This document shows, piece after piece, positions 1-11,177 of a DNA stretch of 64,000 nt. Position numbers and translations under genes: made by a program. Under the pieces are notes generated by a model. It had not been told where the DNA came from and searched no databases. It was given only the letters and a program-made list of their open reading frames with translations. The DNA lies in assembly GCF_029227915.1 (NCBI RefSeq), contig NC_079884.1:22010001-22074000 (forward strand), read 5' to 3'. Within the stretch, counting starts at the first letter, position 1. Each line of letters begins with the position of its first letter. Origin of the DNA: Hydractinia symbiolongicarpus (Eukaryota > Cnidaria > Hydrozoa > Anthoathecata > Hydractiniidae).

Positions 1-394
1 ATAGCTTTAAAATTTCAATCGTTTGAAGCAGACATTAAATAAATGCGTAAAATTACCGTTATTGCTTATTAGTGATCAAATCCTGGTTTACAACGGATAT
101 TTTATACTCCGTAGTAACGGTACAAAAATGAGTCAAGAAAAAGATATGAAACCAACATAGTTTTTCAAGACGAAAAGCTTGAAAGCCAACTTAATTCTAT
201 ATTTCTTATCCCCTAGACGGAAGGCCGTAGAGCCAAGCGTATTTGCTATTCGGGAGGCCGTAGAGTTAAGCGTAAAACATTTTAGTTGCAATTCCCCAGA
301 AGGAAAGCCTTAGTGCTAACTGCAGTAATAAAACGAATTAACAGATGGGATTTGGTCAGAAAGTTGAACTTTAAAAAGCAGGGCGTTATTAGCA
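1..394. other. Gene-free flank of recombinase relic
   Basis: AT-rich sequence with no supported coding region. It may include degraded upstream parts of the recombinase relic that starts near 395, but I cannot read a protein there. A short imperfect repeat, 'ggaggccgtagag' type, occurs near 220-270. Confidence 0.4.
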
Positions 395-950
395 TTGGCA
401 TCTTCTCTTCCGAATGTTATTGAATCAGGCTTGTGATCTTCCTCTAACATCAAATATCACACTGGTTGGAAGCGGTGGTTAACGTGGTGCAAAGATAATC
501 AGGAAGCTCATAGTATGCCAGGAAAACCATTTTTTGTGGCACTATTTTTTAATCATATTGTGCAAAGCTACAAAACAAAAGGCGCGCTGATGTCCGCATT
601 TTACGGCATACGTTGGGGACATAACATTACCGGACAAGGATCACCAACTGATCATCCATTCGTTCAATTAGATTTTGTAGGTTGTTTAAGACTTGCTGCT
701 TCCAGAAAAGGAAAGAAAGAAACCTAAGGATCCTATTTCTCCAGAAGTGCTTAAGGTGATTTTCCATAAATACTGCAAAAATTCGCCAAGTATTTCTGAC
801 ATGCGACATTTAGTCATGTGCTTTCTCGGCTTTGCTAGCTTTTTTAGAATTCAAGAACTTTTAGCTGTACGCTTAGGAGATATGGCCCTTAAAGCTTCTC
901 ATCTGGAGGAGCTACTGCAGCATCTTCCAATGCAGTTACATGCATGACCC
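395..950 (+). pseudogene. Broken tyrosine recombinase (phage-integrase-like), transposon relic
   Basis: Two overlapping reading frames (about 440-727, then 693-947 in the +1 frame) read as one broken protein. The first part has an N-terminal helical region (FVALFFNHIVQSYKTKG, then GIRWGHN) as in SAM-like core-binding domains. The second reads SISDMRHLVMCFLGFASFFR followed by IQELLAVRLGD, the context of the first catalytic arginine in tyrosine recombinases. The frame shifts near 700-725 and the catalytic H-x-x-R and Tyr region is absent after about 947, so the copy is dead. Such recombinases come from Crypton-, DIRS- or related YR elements; the subclass cannot be decided because no other element gene is visible. 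Confidence 0.7.
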
Positions 951-960
951 GACAGAAGAA

Positions 961-1737
961 ACATTAAAGACATCGAAGTCTCTAGGATTCTAATCTTATT
1001 GACGAACAACGTGGTATAAACTTAAACCTGCTACTCTTCAGTCTTTTCTCAGTCTCGGTTTGCTGCCGCTTTTCGAACGAGGCCGAATAAAAAAAAGTCG
1101 GGAATACAGGTTTGGCAATGGTGGTTGTGTGAAATATTTTGGTTTAAATTAATTAAATTATATAGAAACTGTGGTTGAAGTGAATGTTATTGAAAATTTA
1201 GTTGAAAGTATAACTTGTGGCTGTTTTTGAAGGGTTCAAGTTGTGTAAATTCGCAGCATCTACGCATTTTAATAATAAGAAAGATATAATACCACAATAT
1301 ATTGTAGAAAATCAAAAGGGGAAGCTATCATAAAAGATCTGAAAAATGGATGGAAAGTCTCAGGAAAAACGGTACAGTAAATTAAATAGTATGTCTATAC
1401 AGCTCAGAAACGTGAATGGTAAATGTTGAAAGGGAAATGCATTTTTAAAAAATACATTACTTTAGGTGCAAAAAACGTTGAACAATTTACTTCTTTTTTA
1501 ATCACCAACTAAGTCCCCTCTTTAAACGCCTTCTTTAACAGACGTCGGGGCGTTTAATAGAAGAAATACTACCAGAGGCGTTGTTATGGGTAAAAACAAA
1601 TGACAAGTTTTTTTGGGTGAGTAAACAAAGCGGGGGAACTTCCTGTAAACCTTTTTCACTTCCTGAAGCTCGAATGTTGAACAGACAAACATTCCCTTTA
1701 AACATTCGAATGAAGATATCTATATAATAATACGCCA
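961..1737. other. Gene-free spacer
   Basis: No coding region supported. The sequence may include decayed 3' parts of the recombinase relic. An open minus-strand frame at 1535-1876 overlaps the start of the Helitron-like repeat and shows no recognisable domain. Confidence 0.35.
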
Positions 1738-2473
1738 GTTCCGTGTGTCTGTAACAGGCAAAGTGGATATGTTCATTTTCCTTTAATCTTACCGAAATTT
1801 TCTTTGAAGTAACCGAAAAATGCATGTCTAATATGTTAAATTTTCTGACGCTACGGCGCGACGTCAATAACACCACTTTAACGTCAATATCCTATATTAA
1901 ATTAATGAAGCCGTTACAGTGCACTTAAAACTTTGAGGCCAAATAACTTGGAAACGAGGTGGTGACGTCAATGATTTTTCACTGCGTGGGTAACTAGGGG
2001 CCACCTGGGACCAATTTGGGTAAGTTTCCCAAACCTGGGTCCCCAAATCCGTTTCGGAATGGGTGGGTTGATGACGTCATCAAAAACCTTTAAACCCTAA
2101 TATCTCTGCAACCGTTTGTCAAAAGTACATAATCCTATACATTTTCTTGATCAGCGTTTCAAGATCTATACGAGGGAGGCAACAGGTACATAAATTTCTG
2201 AAAAAATTTTTTTTGTGTTTTCACGGGCCTTTGCTGACGTCAGCACAATTTTTAAACACTTATATCTCTTTTTGCGTTCCTCGAAAACATATCATCCTAC
2301 ACATTATTTTGATCAGCGTGATTTAACCTCTACACATTACAATAAAATAATAAAATAAATTTCTCTAACTTTTTTGGGATCTTCACTGCTGACGTCAGCA
2401 AAACATCTAAAACAACCTATTTTTCTATTGCCCATCTGCCTAAGTGGATTTCTCCACGGGCCTTATCGACTAG
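1738..2473 (+). mobile_element. Helitron-like nonautonomous element, copy A
   Basis: This block is shared, in the same order, with sequence around 45.0-45.2 kb and 48.1-48.6 kb. Shared parts include the 'aatgttaaattttctgacg' region, the 'ctgcgtgggtaactagg' region and the 'gatgacgtcatc' region. Its 3' end carries a hairpin (GTGGA at 2444-2448 pairing with TCCAC at 2453-2457). About 12 bases later comes CTAG at 2470-2473, followed by T, as in a Helitron 3' terminus (hairpin, CTRR, host T). The 5' end near 1738 is estimated from similarity to other copies. No Rep/helicase gene is present, so it would need help in trans. Helentron-type ends are an alternative reading. Confidence 0.6.
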
Positions 2474-2570
2474 TAGAATAATAATTTTATTGATATTTTT
2501 TAGAGAGTCTTTGTAAACTAGAACTGAAACTTCACTCAAAACCCCCTTCAATGAACGTCTCCTTCTACAA

Positions 2571-2965
2571 TAGACCTTTCCCGAATTTCCTATTTATGCC
2601 AAACTCAATTAAAGAGGTCGATCTGAAAAATGATTCTTATCCCTATGTTACTTAGCAAAAGGTAGAACAAATTACCTAATTTCGTAAATTTGTCTGTTCG
2701 TTAAGAGCCACAATTGCGAGCTGAATGTTACGGTCAAACCCTTTATATAGCCGAGCTTACTAAGAGTAGCCTCGTTTTCAAAATAATTATTTTCTTCAAA
2801 TCTAAATAAAATCTAACCAGAATATTATATTGCTCTAAAAACTTCAGTTTTGTCATGATAATCTGATATTCTATCTGAATATCCTTATTTGAAGAGCACA
2901 GAACCATTATAAAATTTTGGATGACGTCATAATTATTATAATTTATGAAATTCGGGAAAGGTGTA
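2571..2965 (+). mobile_element. MITE 'GACCTTTCCC' family, copy 1
   Basis: About 395 bp bounded by TAGACCTTTCCCGAATTTC on the left and the inverse (GAAATTCGGGAAAGGTGTA) on the right, with TA at both outer edges. There is no coding capacity. Two further copies lie at 21396-21782 and, inverted, at 56741-57125. They share the interior, such as 'tagcaaaaggtagaacaa' and 'attatattgctctaaaaac'. The first nine bases of the terminal repeat resemble those of the autonomous ISL2EU-type element at 57309, which suggests but does not prove that the same transposase mobilised it. Confidence 0.85.
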
Positions 2966-3482
2966 TTGAAGGCTTATCTATTGCTTATTTGTTGGTTGAT
3001 CTTATTAAATATTGAGCATACTAATTGAATTAAGCGATGTCCTGTTGCCTTCACTATAATTCTATAATTCCCACCCTTTAATTAATTTTTTTCACTTCCT
3101 CTTTTATGCTTTTAATTTGTTCTCCATAGTTTTGAAGAAACAATATGGCAGCTGTCGCAATAATCGACTTAAATCATGCTGTGTTGTTGTTTTCACGAAT
3201 TTCACAATTTTGGCCCACTTTAATATTATTTTAGGACATAAGATTGAAAGGTGGAGCTCCGTAAAATCCTATATATGCCTCATATATAAAATACACGCTT
3301 TCTTTCTAAGAATATCAAAATTCAAACTAGGCTGACGATTATTCTTATATCTCTAGTGTTTTGAACTATATTCTTATATCTCTACTGTTTTTACCATAAA
3401 TTCCAGCCTGATATTCTTTTAAATATAAAGCATATTTCTACGAAAGAAAAAGCATGCACTACTTCCCTAAGGTACGGAAGCT
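2966..3482. other. Gene-free spacer
   Basis: AT-rich, no supported gene. It contains a short direct repeat of the 'attcttatatctcta.tgtttt' type near 3340-3390. Confidence 0.4.
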
Positions 3483-3892
3483 TATTAGGGCCATGTCTAC
3501 ACATTTTGTCATGTCATTTTATCAATGTTTTATCTCGAGGTCGCAACTTCCATTTCAAGATCGAAGAACACCTTTTGATCTCGTATATCAAACCTTCCAT
3601 TTGAAGAAATTTTGTGACTTTTCCTAACTTTTATTGGACTCTCTAATTCTAAAAAATTTTTTTGGATTCTATTGTATATTTCCTGGGGTAAGCCATTTGT
3701 AAACAGGGGGTAAAATATTTAAAGTAAATATTTTTTTGTTATCTCCTTCTATGCTTAATCTTTAGTCAAAAATTATTCAGTTGATAAACATTTGAAAGTA
3801 ATCACACGTGTAAGATAAAATGAGGACTAGATGTGTAATTTACAGACCAGAATATATGATTTGCGGACCAAAATTGATATATTTTGGTCCGT

Positions 3893-4288
3893 AATTTCCC
3901 TTTGTCTTTGATGACGTCACTACAGGTCGTAATGACGTCATAACATTCAAATTAAAAGTCAATCTTATTCCTATTGTGATTAATTCTTCATTTTGGGAAA
4001 TATACTTACTTTTGAAAAAAAGAAGAAATCGATGTTTTGAATTGGAAAAAAATTCTTTATTGTGATCAAGTTTCATTTTCTCCGAACATATATCTAACAA
4101 TCAGGCTTTTTTCATAATTATAATATTTTTGTATATATTTTACATACTTTCAAAACATAGCATACTCTAAACTACGACATTTTTTATTAATATCTAAAAT
4201 ATTAACTACCCTTTGTCTTTGATGACGTCACAACAGAAAGCAATGACGTCATTACACACAAATTAAAAGTCAATCGCATTCCTATTGT
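3893..4288 (+). repeat. Direct duplication of ~90 bp, each with two CRE palindromes
   Basis: Two copies (about 3893-3975 and 4206-4288) share 'ccctttgtctttgatgacgt', a second TGACGTCA about 20 bases later, then 'caaattaaaagtcaatc' and 'attcctattgtg'. They lie about 313 bp apart inside the host transposon. Confidence 0.75.
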
Positions 4289-4415
4289 GTTGAATTATAA
4301 GTGTGCCAAGTTTTATAGCAAAATGATTTTTAGTTCATGAGTAATTTATAAAAATGTGGCCGCGGGCACTTTGTACTACAGCGGACCTAAAAAAAGGCCG
4401 GGTTTAATAGGGTTA

Positions 4416-5904
4416 AAGCTTACCTCCCCACTTTAAAAAAAGTTCATCTTATTCTGTTTATAATATGTTGAGAATTTGTAATTTAACATTTATTAAGTAA
4501 AATTCAAAATAATAAAGCTAATATAAAGCCACATTTTCTTGTGTTTACAGCATGCTTCCTTCTCGAAAACCGCCATTTTGTGATAATTTTTTTTTCGGAT
4601 TAAACCCAGTTTGACGTCATCTCCCGGATGGCAAAAAAGGGCCCCTGAACATGTTGCCGTAAAACAATAACTCGGAAAAAAAGAGGAAGAGTATATATAA
4701 TATATAATTATAAAATGTGCTTTCGTGCTATGCCTTTTTGCAATAAAAATAATAGAAGTAGCGCTGGAAAGCATTCCTTCGCCAACAGGCAAGAAACAAC
4801 GAGCTGCATGTACTCATTAACTGAGTCGATACGCTTTCAAAGTCGAGTTTTAGTCACTAGAATGTTTTGATCAACGCTGGCAAAACAGGCTTTGGCAATT
4901 CTGTCCACTTGTCTTTGCATTATACCATGTGCAAATTCTGGTATAGGTTCTCGCTCTTCTTCTGCGTTGCATCTAAGACTTTTCTATTATATTGTGGTAC
5001 ACTAGGCAGGGATTTACGGGATTTTATTTTGTTATGCGCGCGTTGTTGTTTCTTCTTTCTTTTTTTCTTTCTTTCTCTCTTTCTTTCTTATAATAATCTA
5101 TTTTAATTTATTTTTCGTTTCGCGTTTCATTCTCATATCAAAGGACGCTATAGGCCGAGATTGCTTGGTGGGGAGGGGGTAAGATAGGCTACAAAAGAAT
5201 AAAATAAAATGTCGCCCCCCATGGTTTGCTCTGATAACCCTAAATAGCTTGATTTTTACTTCAAAATATACTTCCCGACGCCACGACCCGTCTCTGTGGT
5301 GGGCATTTCTGCAAGTCTCTACACAAGTCAGAAAGAGCCAATCTCGTTCTCAGGGACGAAAAATGCCACGGTTCACTACTACACTATTGCTTCCACTTCC
5401 ATTCTAATCCTTATAACAGCTTTCCAAGCTAGAGTCTGATTGAATACCAGGTTTTGTAGACTTTTTACTGACCAAAACTTTAAAACTAAGAAAACCCACA
5501 ACTTTTTCACGGGAACTCAGTTTTAAAAAGGGGAGTAAAAAACAACTGTTTACTTATCTTCAGTATATACCTGTTACAAACTCATCTTCAGTACCCGTTA
5601 CAATATTGAAAAACAAAATAACAAACAACCGCTTTGTACATATAAAAACCTGGGCCACTGCAGAGTTAGCGAAATTATCATCTGGGAGTTGACGTCACAA
5701 GCCCTCCCGCGAAGGCATTTATTTACAATCGGGACACAAGATGGCGACTGGCACGAAGCTTCTTCTCCAGCTAATATTTTACAACTTTAACGACGAATAT
5801 CTTGCGAACAAATCAAAATAAGTATAAAAGAAATTTTTTTCGTAATGAGTACAATATTTTGAGTTGATTTTCGATTACTTTTTTTAAAGTGGGAGGTAAG
5901 CTTT
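4416..5904. mobile_element. TTAA-flanked nonautonomous element nested in the 3485-6011 element
   Basis: The left terminus reads AAAGCTTACCTCCCC then ACTTTAAAAAAAGT. The right terminus is the inverse (ACTTTTTTTAAAGTGGGAGG then TAAGCTTT), giving an inverted repeat of about 28 bp with one indel. If the outer TTAA is the target duplication, the ends are AGCTTACC...GGTAAGCT, which fits Kolobok- or piggyBac-type TTAA targeting. No intact gene is present. A pyrimidine-rich (CTTT)n stretch lies at about 5050-5095. Confidence 0.7.
5048..5096 (+). repeat. CTTT-type microsatellite
   Basis: Run of ttct/ctttt units ('ttctttcttt' repeated), low complexity. Confidence 0.8.
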
Positions 5905-6013
5905 AAGATGGAAGCTTTGATCTCAAGGTCAAAGGAAGCTTTGTTCTTGAAATGGAAGCTGCAATCTCGATATACAACATTGATTAATAAAATGTGTAGA
6001 CATGGCCCTAATA

Positions 6014-6537
6014 AACCTCCTTACTAAGGCGTATTAATGATTATTATTATTAATTGATTATTAATCAGAATATAACTTCTCATTTGAAAAATCGTCATAT
6101 ATTGAAATCAGACTGGAATATCCTGATGCAAAAAAAAAAATCAGGTTTGGGGTATATTTACGTTATGGAAAAAAACTTAAAAACGTAAACGTTTTTTTAT
6201 GAGTTAGGGATGAAATGGTCCCGTTATCTAAAGGTATAATTATATTAGGTAAGTTTAGATAGTATAGTGGTGTTAAAAAATCTATCTGTGTGAAGGCAAT
6301 TAAAGAAGTCAATGACACAAAGAAAACCACATAAGAAGGATTCATCAAGCCTGCGGAATATCCTTAGCGTATGCTTAAAAATTTTCCTATCTGAATATGC
6401 TTATAAGCTTGATGCTTTTAAAAAACACGTAGGCTATTTTTTTTTTCTGCAAGGATGTGAAAACGTGTGTTCTTTCTCTATGGTCTTCGTCTTGACTTTA
6501 AAATTCTCGAAACAAACTTCATGATATGAGATAAAAG
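6014..6537. other. Gene-free spacer 3' of GPCR gene
   Basis: No coding region supported. It includes the presumptive 3' untranslated region of the minus-strand GPCR gene. Confidence 0.4.
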
Positions 6538-7470
6538 TTATTTTTGATTACAAAGTCTTAAAGCTCTTTTCCTCAACTTCGAACTTCTTACCAATATAAT
6601 CACTGCGTTAAAAAGTGAATTCAAATAAAGTGTAATGATCACTAGTCTGGTTAAACGAAACATTAAAAATGTTCTCGAGCCGTGGTTAATGAAATTAGAC
6701 AACGCATAAGTGACCAAATGGGGTGTGTTGCAAATTGCAGAACAAAAGAACATCATTGCAATTGTATCAGTTACTTTTCTGTTATTATCAACACTTGTGT
6801 GACGATTGCCATTCATTTTTGCCATCGACCTTCGAACTCGGATAATTAAATAGATTTGAGACACAGCCACTGCAGTAGTTAATATAAGCTCCCCTGCTGT
6901 AATAATGACAGCTGTAATTGGTGCTTTATTTTGATAGTTGATCGCCTCCGACTCTTTTATCAATTTTTTTTCGAGAAAATAATCATGCACGCTAATTGTG
7001 GCACCAATTGCCACACAACAAAATAAACAAAACGGGATGAAATACTTTAAAGCAGGTTTACAAAATCCAGAGTGAAAGTTTGGTTTAATGACTAATGCAC
7101 ACCTGTCTATTGTCATTAAAATCGTCATAACCCAAGAAAATAGATATGGAGAAATGAGACAAGCAGATAAAAACGGTGCAATGGAACATATTTTTTCTTC
7201 AGTGAAACCAGCAAACAAAACAATATTAGCTGGCAATGAGAACAAGCCAACACAAAGGTCTGTCGCAGATATAATCAAAAAATACTTGTCTATTCTTGTA
7301 CATTTCTCTTTTCGTATCGCGCTGATTAAAATAGAGTTAATTGAAAGTATTAAAACCATTACCATAATGTTGATCACCACCATAAAGTAATTAACTTCTC
7401 GACTGAACTTTCCACCTGTTGTAAGGCAGATATATTCATCCGATGTGTTACCAGTAATATTCATTGTCAT
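6538..7470 (-). CDS. Class A (rhodopsin-like) G-protein-coupled receptor
   Basis: Intronless frame of 310 residues with seven hydrophobic segments, usual for short class A receptors. The N-terminus has two N-glycosylation sequons (NIT, NTS). Helix 1 has the conserved Asn (SINSILISAIRK). Helix 2 has the sodium-site Asp (ISATDLCVGLFSLPAN). A Cys before helix 3 (EEKICSIAPF) could pair with an extracellular-loop Cys, although the second loop (ISVHDYFLEKKL) shows none nearby. Helix 3 ends MTIDRCALVIKP, a DRY variant (DRC). Helix 6 has CSAICNTPH in place of CWxP. Helix 7 has NSLFNAVI in place of NPxxY. The ligand is not predictable. Many invertebrates carry large families of such single-exon orphan receptors. 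A second Met two codons in (MTMN) could also initiate. The gene looks intact and sits between transposons. Confidence 0.9.
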   Translation of the reverse strand: MTMNITGNTSDEYICLTTGGKFSREVNYFMVVINIMVMVLILSINSILISAIRKEKCTRIDKYFLIISATDLCVGLFSLPANIVLFAGFTEEKICSIAPFLSACLISPYLFSWVMTILMTIDRCALVIKPNFHSGFCKPALKYFIPFCLFCCVAIGATISVHDYFLEKKLIKESEAINYQNKAPITAVIITAGELILTTAVAVSQIYLIIRVRRSMAKMNGNRHTSVDNNRKVTDTIAMMFFCSAICNTPHLVTYALSNFINHGSRTFLMFRLTRLVIITLYLNSLFNAVIILVRSSKLRKRALRLCNQK

Positions 7471-8005
7471 GACTTTTCAAGTTTAGGCGTTAGCTCTTAA
7501 AAACAGGGTTTCGCTAGTCGCCTCTTGTAGCTAACATCTTTGGCCTTTTTAAAAGATAAATAATTAATTTTTAGTGCTAATTAAATTGGGCAATGTTTTG
7601 TTTTAATTTTTTTTTTATTATTGAACAAAATTTCTTTTTTAGCTTACAATTTTTTTTTCGTTGTTAAAACAAAATAAAAGGCAGCTGCTTCCTTTAATTT
7701 TTTGGGCACACAAAATAATTAATTTATGTCACAATTTTTCTTTCTTTCTAAATTTGATTCAAATAATAGAAACTCTTGTAAAAAAATTGGTTCGCATCTT
7801 ATGCATCGGAGAGCGGGTGGTTAGTGAAAATATCGACTATTTTTTTAAAAAAATTACAAAAAATACTTTTATAACTTTTTAAGTTCATAATTCAGTCTAA
7901 TTCAGCTATTTTTCAGATCTATTTTTTTTTGCCTCATATATAATATGTTCAACTAATTTTATCCTTTTTTATATTCTGAAATGTTTTATGACGTCATTGT
8001 AAACC
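7471..8005. other. Upstream region of the GPCR gene
   Basis: Very AT-rich, no coding region supported. It should contain the GPCR promoter on the minus strand, but I see no site I can name with confidence. Confidence 0.35.
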
Positions 8006-8009
8006 TTAA

Positions 8010-8740
8010 CCCTATTCGGTCCGGGGTTTTTCGAACATACTATGACCGGGGGGAGGGGCGGAATCCGCCCCCTCCCCCCTCAATAACTTTTCATAGGGTT
8101 GTTCAGATTGAATCAAACTTGGCTCACTTATAGTACGTCATAAAAGGAACAAAATTGCAGCAATAAATTTTTTTGCTTGCGTCAGCACATTTTCTGTGAC
8201 GTCATTAGAAGCTTGAAATTTGATAAAAATGCCACTATCTGCTTAAAATTTATTTACCTTTGTTTCAGAGCGAATTTTTGCATTCTGTTTGAAGTTCTTT
8301 ATTTAACATGTTTTCCGGTTTTTACGTGGATCGCATAAAAAATAGACAAAAACTGCCCGAAAATCCGTTTTTTTTCCGATTTTCGGGTAAAATCCGACAA
8401 AAACGGGAAATAGGGTTAATCACGTGTCCAAACTATGCAAAATGATTCTTCTTAATAAACAAAGTTGTGTTGCAAGTTTCAAGTTCTAAGGATAGTCCTA
8501 ACAGGAGTTTTTAAATTTTTCCCATTATAAGGATTCCATTGAGATATTTAGGGGTGGTTTCGAGTAATGGCCAATATCAAAGCCTCTGAAAGTTATCGGA
8601 CCTAAAAATTTGGCATGCAGGTGTCTAATAGATGAATATTGAAACTCAGTAAGTTTCATAGCCATGTAACATAGCAATAAGGAGTTACTAAAAAGAAACC
8701 GTCAGGGGGCGGAATCCGCCCCTCCCTGGACCGAATAGGG
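8010..8740. mobile_element. piggyBac-like MITE (TTAA duplication)
   Basis: 731 bp bounded by TTAA at 8006-8009 and 8741-8744. The left end reads CCCTATTCGGTCC and the right end is its exact inverse (GGACCGAATAGGG). A GC-rich subterminal palindrome, GGGCGGAATCCGCCCC type, is present at both ends (about 8052-8078 and 8704-8722). TTAA targets and termini starting CCC are hallmarks of piggyBac elements. No transposase is encoded. Confidence 0.85.
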
Positions 8741-8744
8741 TTAA

Positions 8745-10628
8745 GGGGGAAGTTAACCCTAAAATCAACTTCAAAGATGGTAGTTTCGTTTCATACTTTT
8801 ATATACCCCAAACATGAAAAGTTAAAAAACTCACATTTCCACTTTACAAATTTCGTTTATAATATGTACCCCATAGAAAGCAACAAAGAAACTGGATCGA
8901 GCATACACAAACGCATGCAAGAAAGTACATTCTTGCACATTCTTTTTCGTCTGGCGGGAAAACGAAAGTTCTCCTAGGTTGCCATTTGTGCTTTTAAGTA
9001 GATAGGTATGCACCTTCTAATTTGGGAGGACAGTTTATATTACTGTGATACATAAAAACGTAATAGGTTAATGTTTAGAAACCTTAATAATAGCTTCTGT
9101 CAAATAGATGCAGTCAAAGACTAAGATTGTAAGTTTCCAACGTCAAATAATGAAAGACCATATTTTGTTTAAATCATTCACCGTAAAAAAATTTGTTCAG
9201 GTCAATTATTAATGTATAGTTAGCTAAAAAGCTAGCTCGTTAGGTAGTATATATATTTTTGAAATTTTCAGAGGCTGCTAGAAAGTATGATAGGAAGGTG
9301 AGGGTTTAACGTGGCAGTGCTGCCATTTTTATTGCAAGTTCCTCTTAAGTTGGAACGGTTTTATCAACAGTACAACTTGTGGTACTTGTTCATAGCTGGA
9401 GTACATAAAGTGTTAGTGACAAAAACTTTGTCATGCTCGCCGATTTTTTTCGCAAAAGTGTGTGAGGTTATAAGCAATTTTACAAACAACACAATGTCTG
9501 AATATTATATTTTAAATATTCCCTTCCTCGCACAACTGCTTCTGTGGCACAGCTCAAAGTTTAACAATCACAGAAGTTTTTTATTGTGCTCACCATACGC
9601 CAACCACTTTTTGTGTTTGCATGTCTTGCTTAGCCAAAATAATAAAAACAATGTCTGCGACCCCTAAAATAATGTCTTACTTCCGGTAAGGCATGTGCAA
9701 CAAAGGTAGGACTGTAATACATTAGTATTTTATTTATAAATCTATAAAAAGATGGAGAGTAAAAACGGCAAATGCCATTTACTCTTAAGAGTTCTATGTC
9801 TCACTTTGTGGCAACATAAATATGAAAGGCACGTCAAACACTAAAACAATATTTCTGACATGCTTTTCAGACTTGTTTTGGTTGCCCCGTTGTGGACTTT
9901 AAAAAAATCAGTTTTTTAAACTTTACTTTGAAGTCTGTATTACAATACTCGCTACCTGTCTGTGGAAACTGGGGGTATCGTAATCGAAAACACTGTTATA
10001 ATCGCACCTATGATAATAATAATAATAACCCCCATCCAAGTATATCTCTTTAATAAATATCGTCAAGCAGCTATCAAGTTTCCCTTTCGAATCAAACAAT
10101 AGAGCTTTATTTGACCTTATTTGATCTATCTTATTTGTTTTTGAGTTTGTAAAGAAAATAAAAACATAACCGGTTGTTAACATGTTGTGACAAATAACAG
10201 TGTGGCTAATTTTCATAGAATTTCTAGCAGCACAATCTTGTGTATATTTTTTATTGACTTTAGTTTTGTGGTAGTAGAAACTCTCCCAAATGCAAATTGG
10301 TAATATACTTGTTTAAATAACATAACAGGAAGTCGGCAACAGGACGAAGACAAGTTTCTGAAGTTTTTGGTTGCATATAATATTGAAATAAAAATGCTTA
10401 TACAAATGATTGGGGTAAGGACGTGTCACGAAAGTTAATGAGAGTTCTAAATAACTAAAGGAAGAAAACATCTCACGGTGATGTAAATAATCAAAAACCG
10501 TGGCTAATCACAATAATACAAAGAATTGTAGGTTAGTATGGCTGTAATAACCGCATCGACATGGCGCTAATAAAGTTTTTCTCGACATTACATGTGAATA
10601 TTACTTTTTGAAGTGTTTATACACTGTA
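8745..10628. other. Gene-free intergenic stretch
   Basis: No protein family is recognisable in any frame. The open frames here (for example 9311-9667) lack domain features and have composition expected of AT-rich noncoding DNA. An (AAT)n microsatellite lies at about 10011-10030. Confidence 0.4.
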
Positions 10629-10775
10629 TGGTCGCCTTGTGATAGAGCCTTCGCTTACAGTGCGGGAAGTCTTGGGTTCACATCCTGGCCGACTCATGCC
10701 AGAGTCTATAAAAGTGTGAATCTATCCTTTCTGTTTAGCTTTAACATTAGAATAGGTTTTGTGAATTTTGATCCT
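10629..10775 (+). repeat. tRNA-derived SINE, copy 1
   Basis: The head resembles a tRNA: an A-box-like 'cgccttgtgatagagcc' and a B box 'gggttcacatcc' (10674-10685). It is followed by a non-tRNA tail (tataaaagtgtgaatctatc, ctttctgtttag) shared with the copies at about 11178 and 31986. The diverged acceptor stem and the shared tail identify a SINE rather than a tRNA gene. Confidence 0.8.
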
Positions 10776-11177
10776 GATTTTAACATTGTTAGAAGAGCCA
10801 TCTGATTTAAGTTTTATGATCAGAGTCTGAAAAGCTTAAATGACAAAAAATATCCTTGCTGTCTCAGCTGGAAAATAGCAGGAAGGATCGTGGAGAACAA
10901 GTTTTAAACAGCTGTCGTTTCTAAACAAGATTTTGTGAATTTTTGACGAGCAACTGATCAATCAAATATTTTTTAAATAATAAAATATCCACGTCATAAA
11001 TGTATAAAATCTTCAGAAATCTTCAGTGTGATTTTCTTTGATTTTTTTTATTTTCTTCAGCTGCGAAACCCTCTTTTTTTGGCTTTTACTATATACTTTT
11101 ACTAGAGTGTTTTTCGATGGGTTCTTCTGAAGCGGTAGCAGTGAAAACATATTGTTATTATCATTGAAAATTGTTTA

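Larger units (their letters stand above)
3485..6011. mobile_element. TA-flanked DNA transposon with long imperfect TIRs, interrupted by a nested element
   Basis: The left end starts TTAGGGCCATGTCTACACAT (3485 onward) and the right end is its inverse ending at 6011. TA flanks both sides (3483-3484 and 6012-6013). The inverted similarity continues imperfectly inward for roughly 100 bases, through 'cttccatttcaaga' and 'gatctcg' motifs on both arms. The 1.5-kb element at 4416-5904 sits just inside the right arm, so the original element was about 1 kb. No transposase gene is visible. A TA duplication fits Tc1/mariner-like or related elements, but the superfamily is undecided. Confidence 0.65.

Noticed and set aside
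7088-7390. 100-residue plus-strand open frame
   Set aside because: Antisense shadow of the GPCR gene with no domain of its own.
9311-9667. 118-residue open frame as a gene
   Set aside because: No family, no splice context and composition typical of noncoding sequence.
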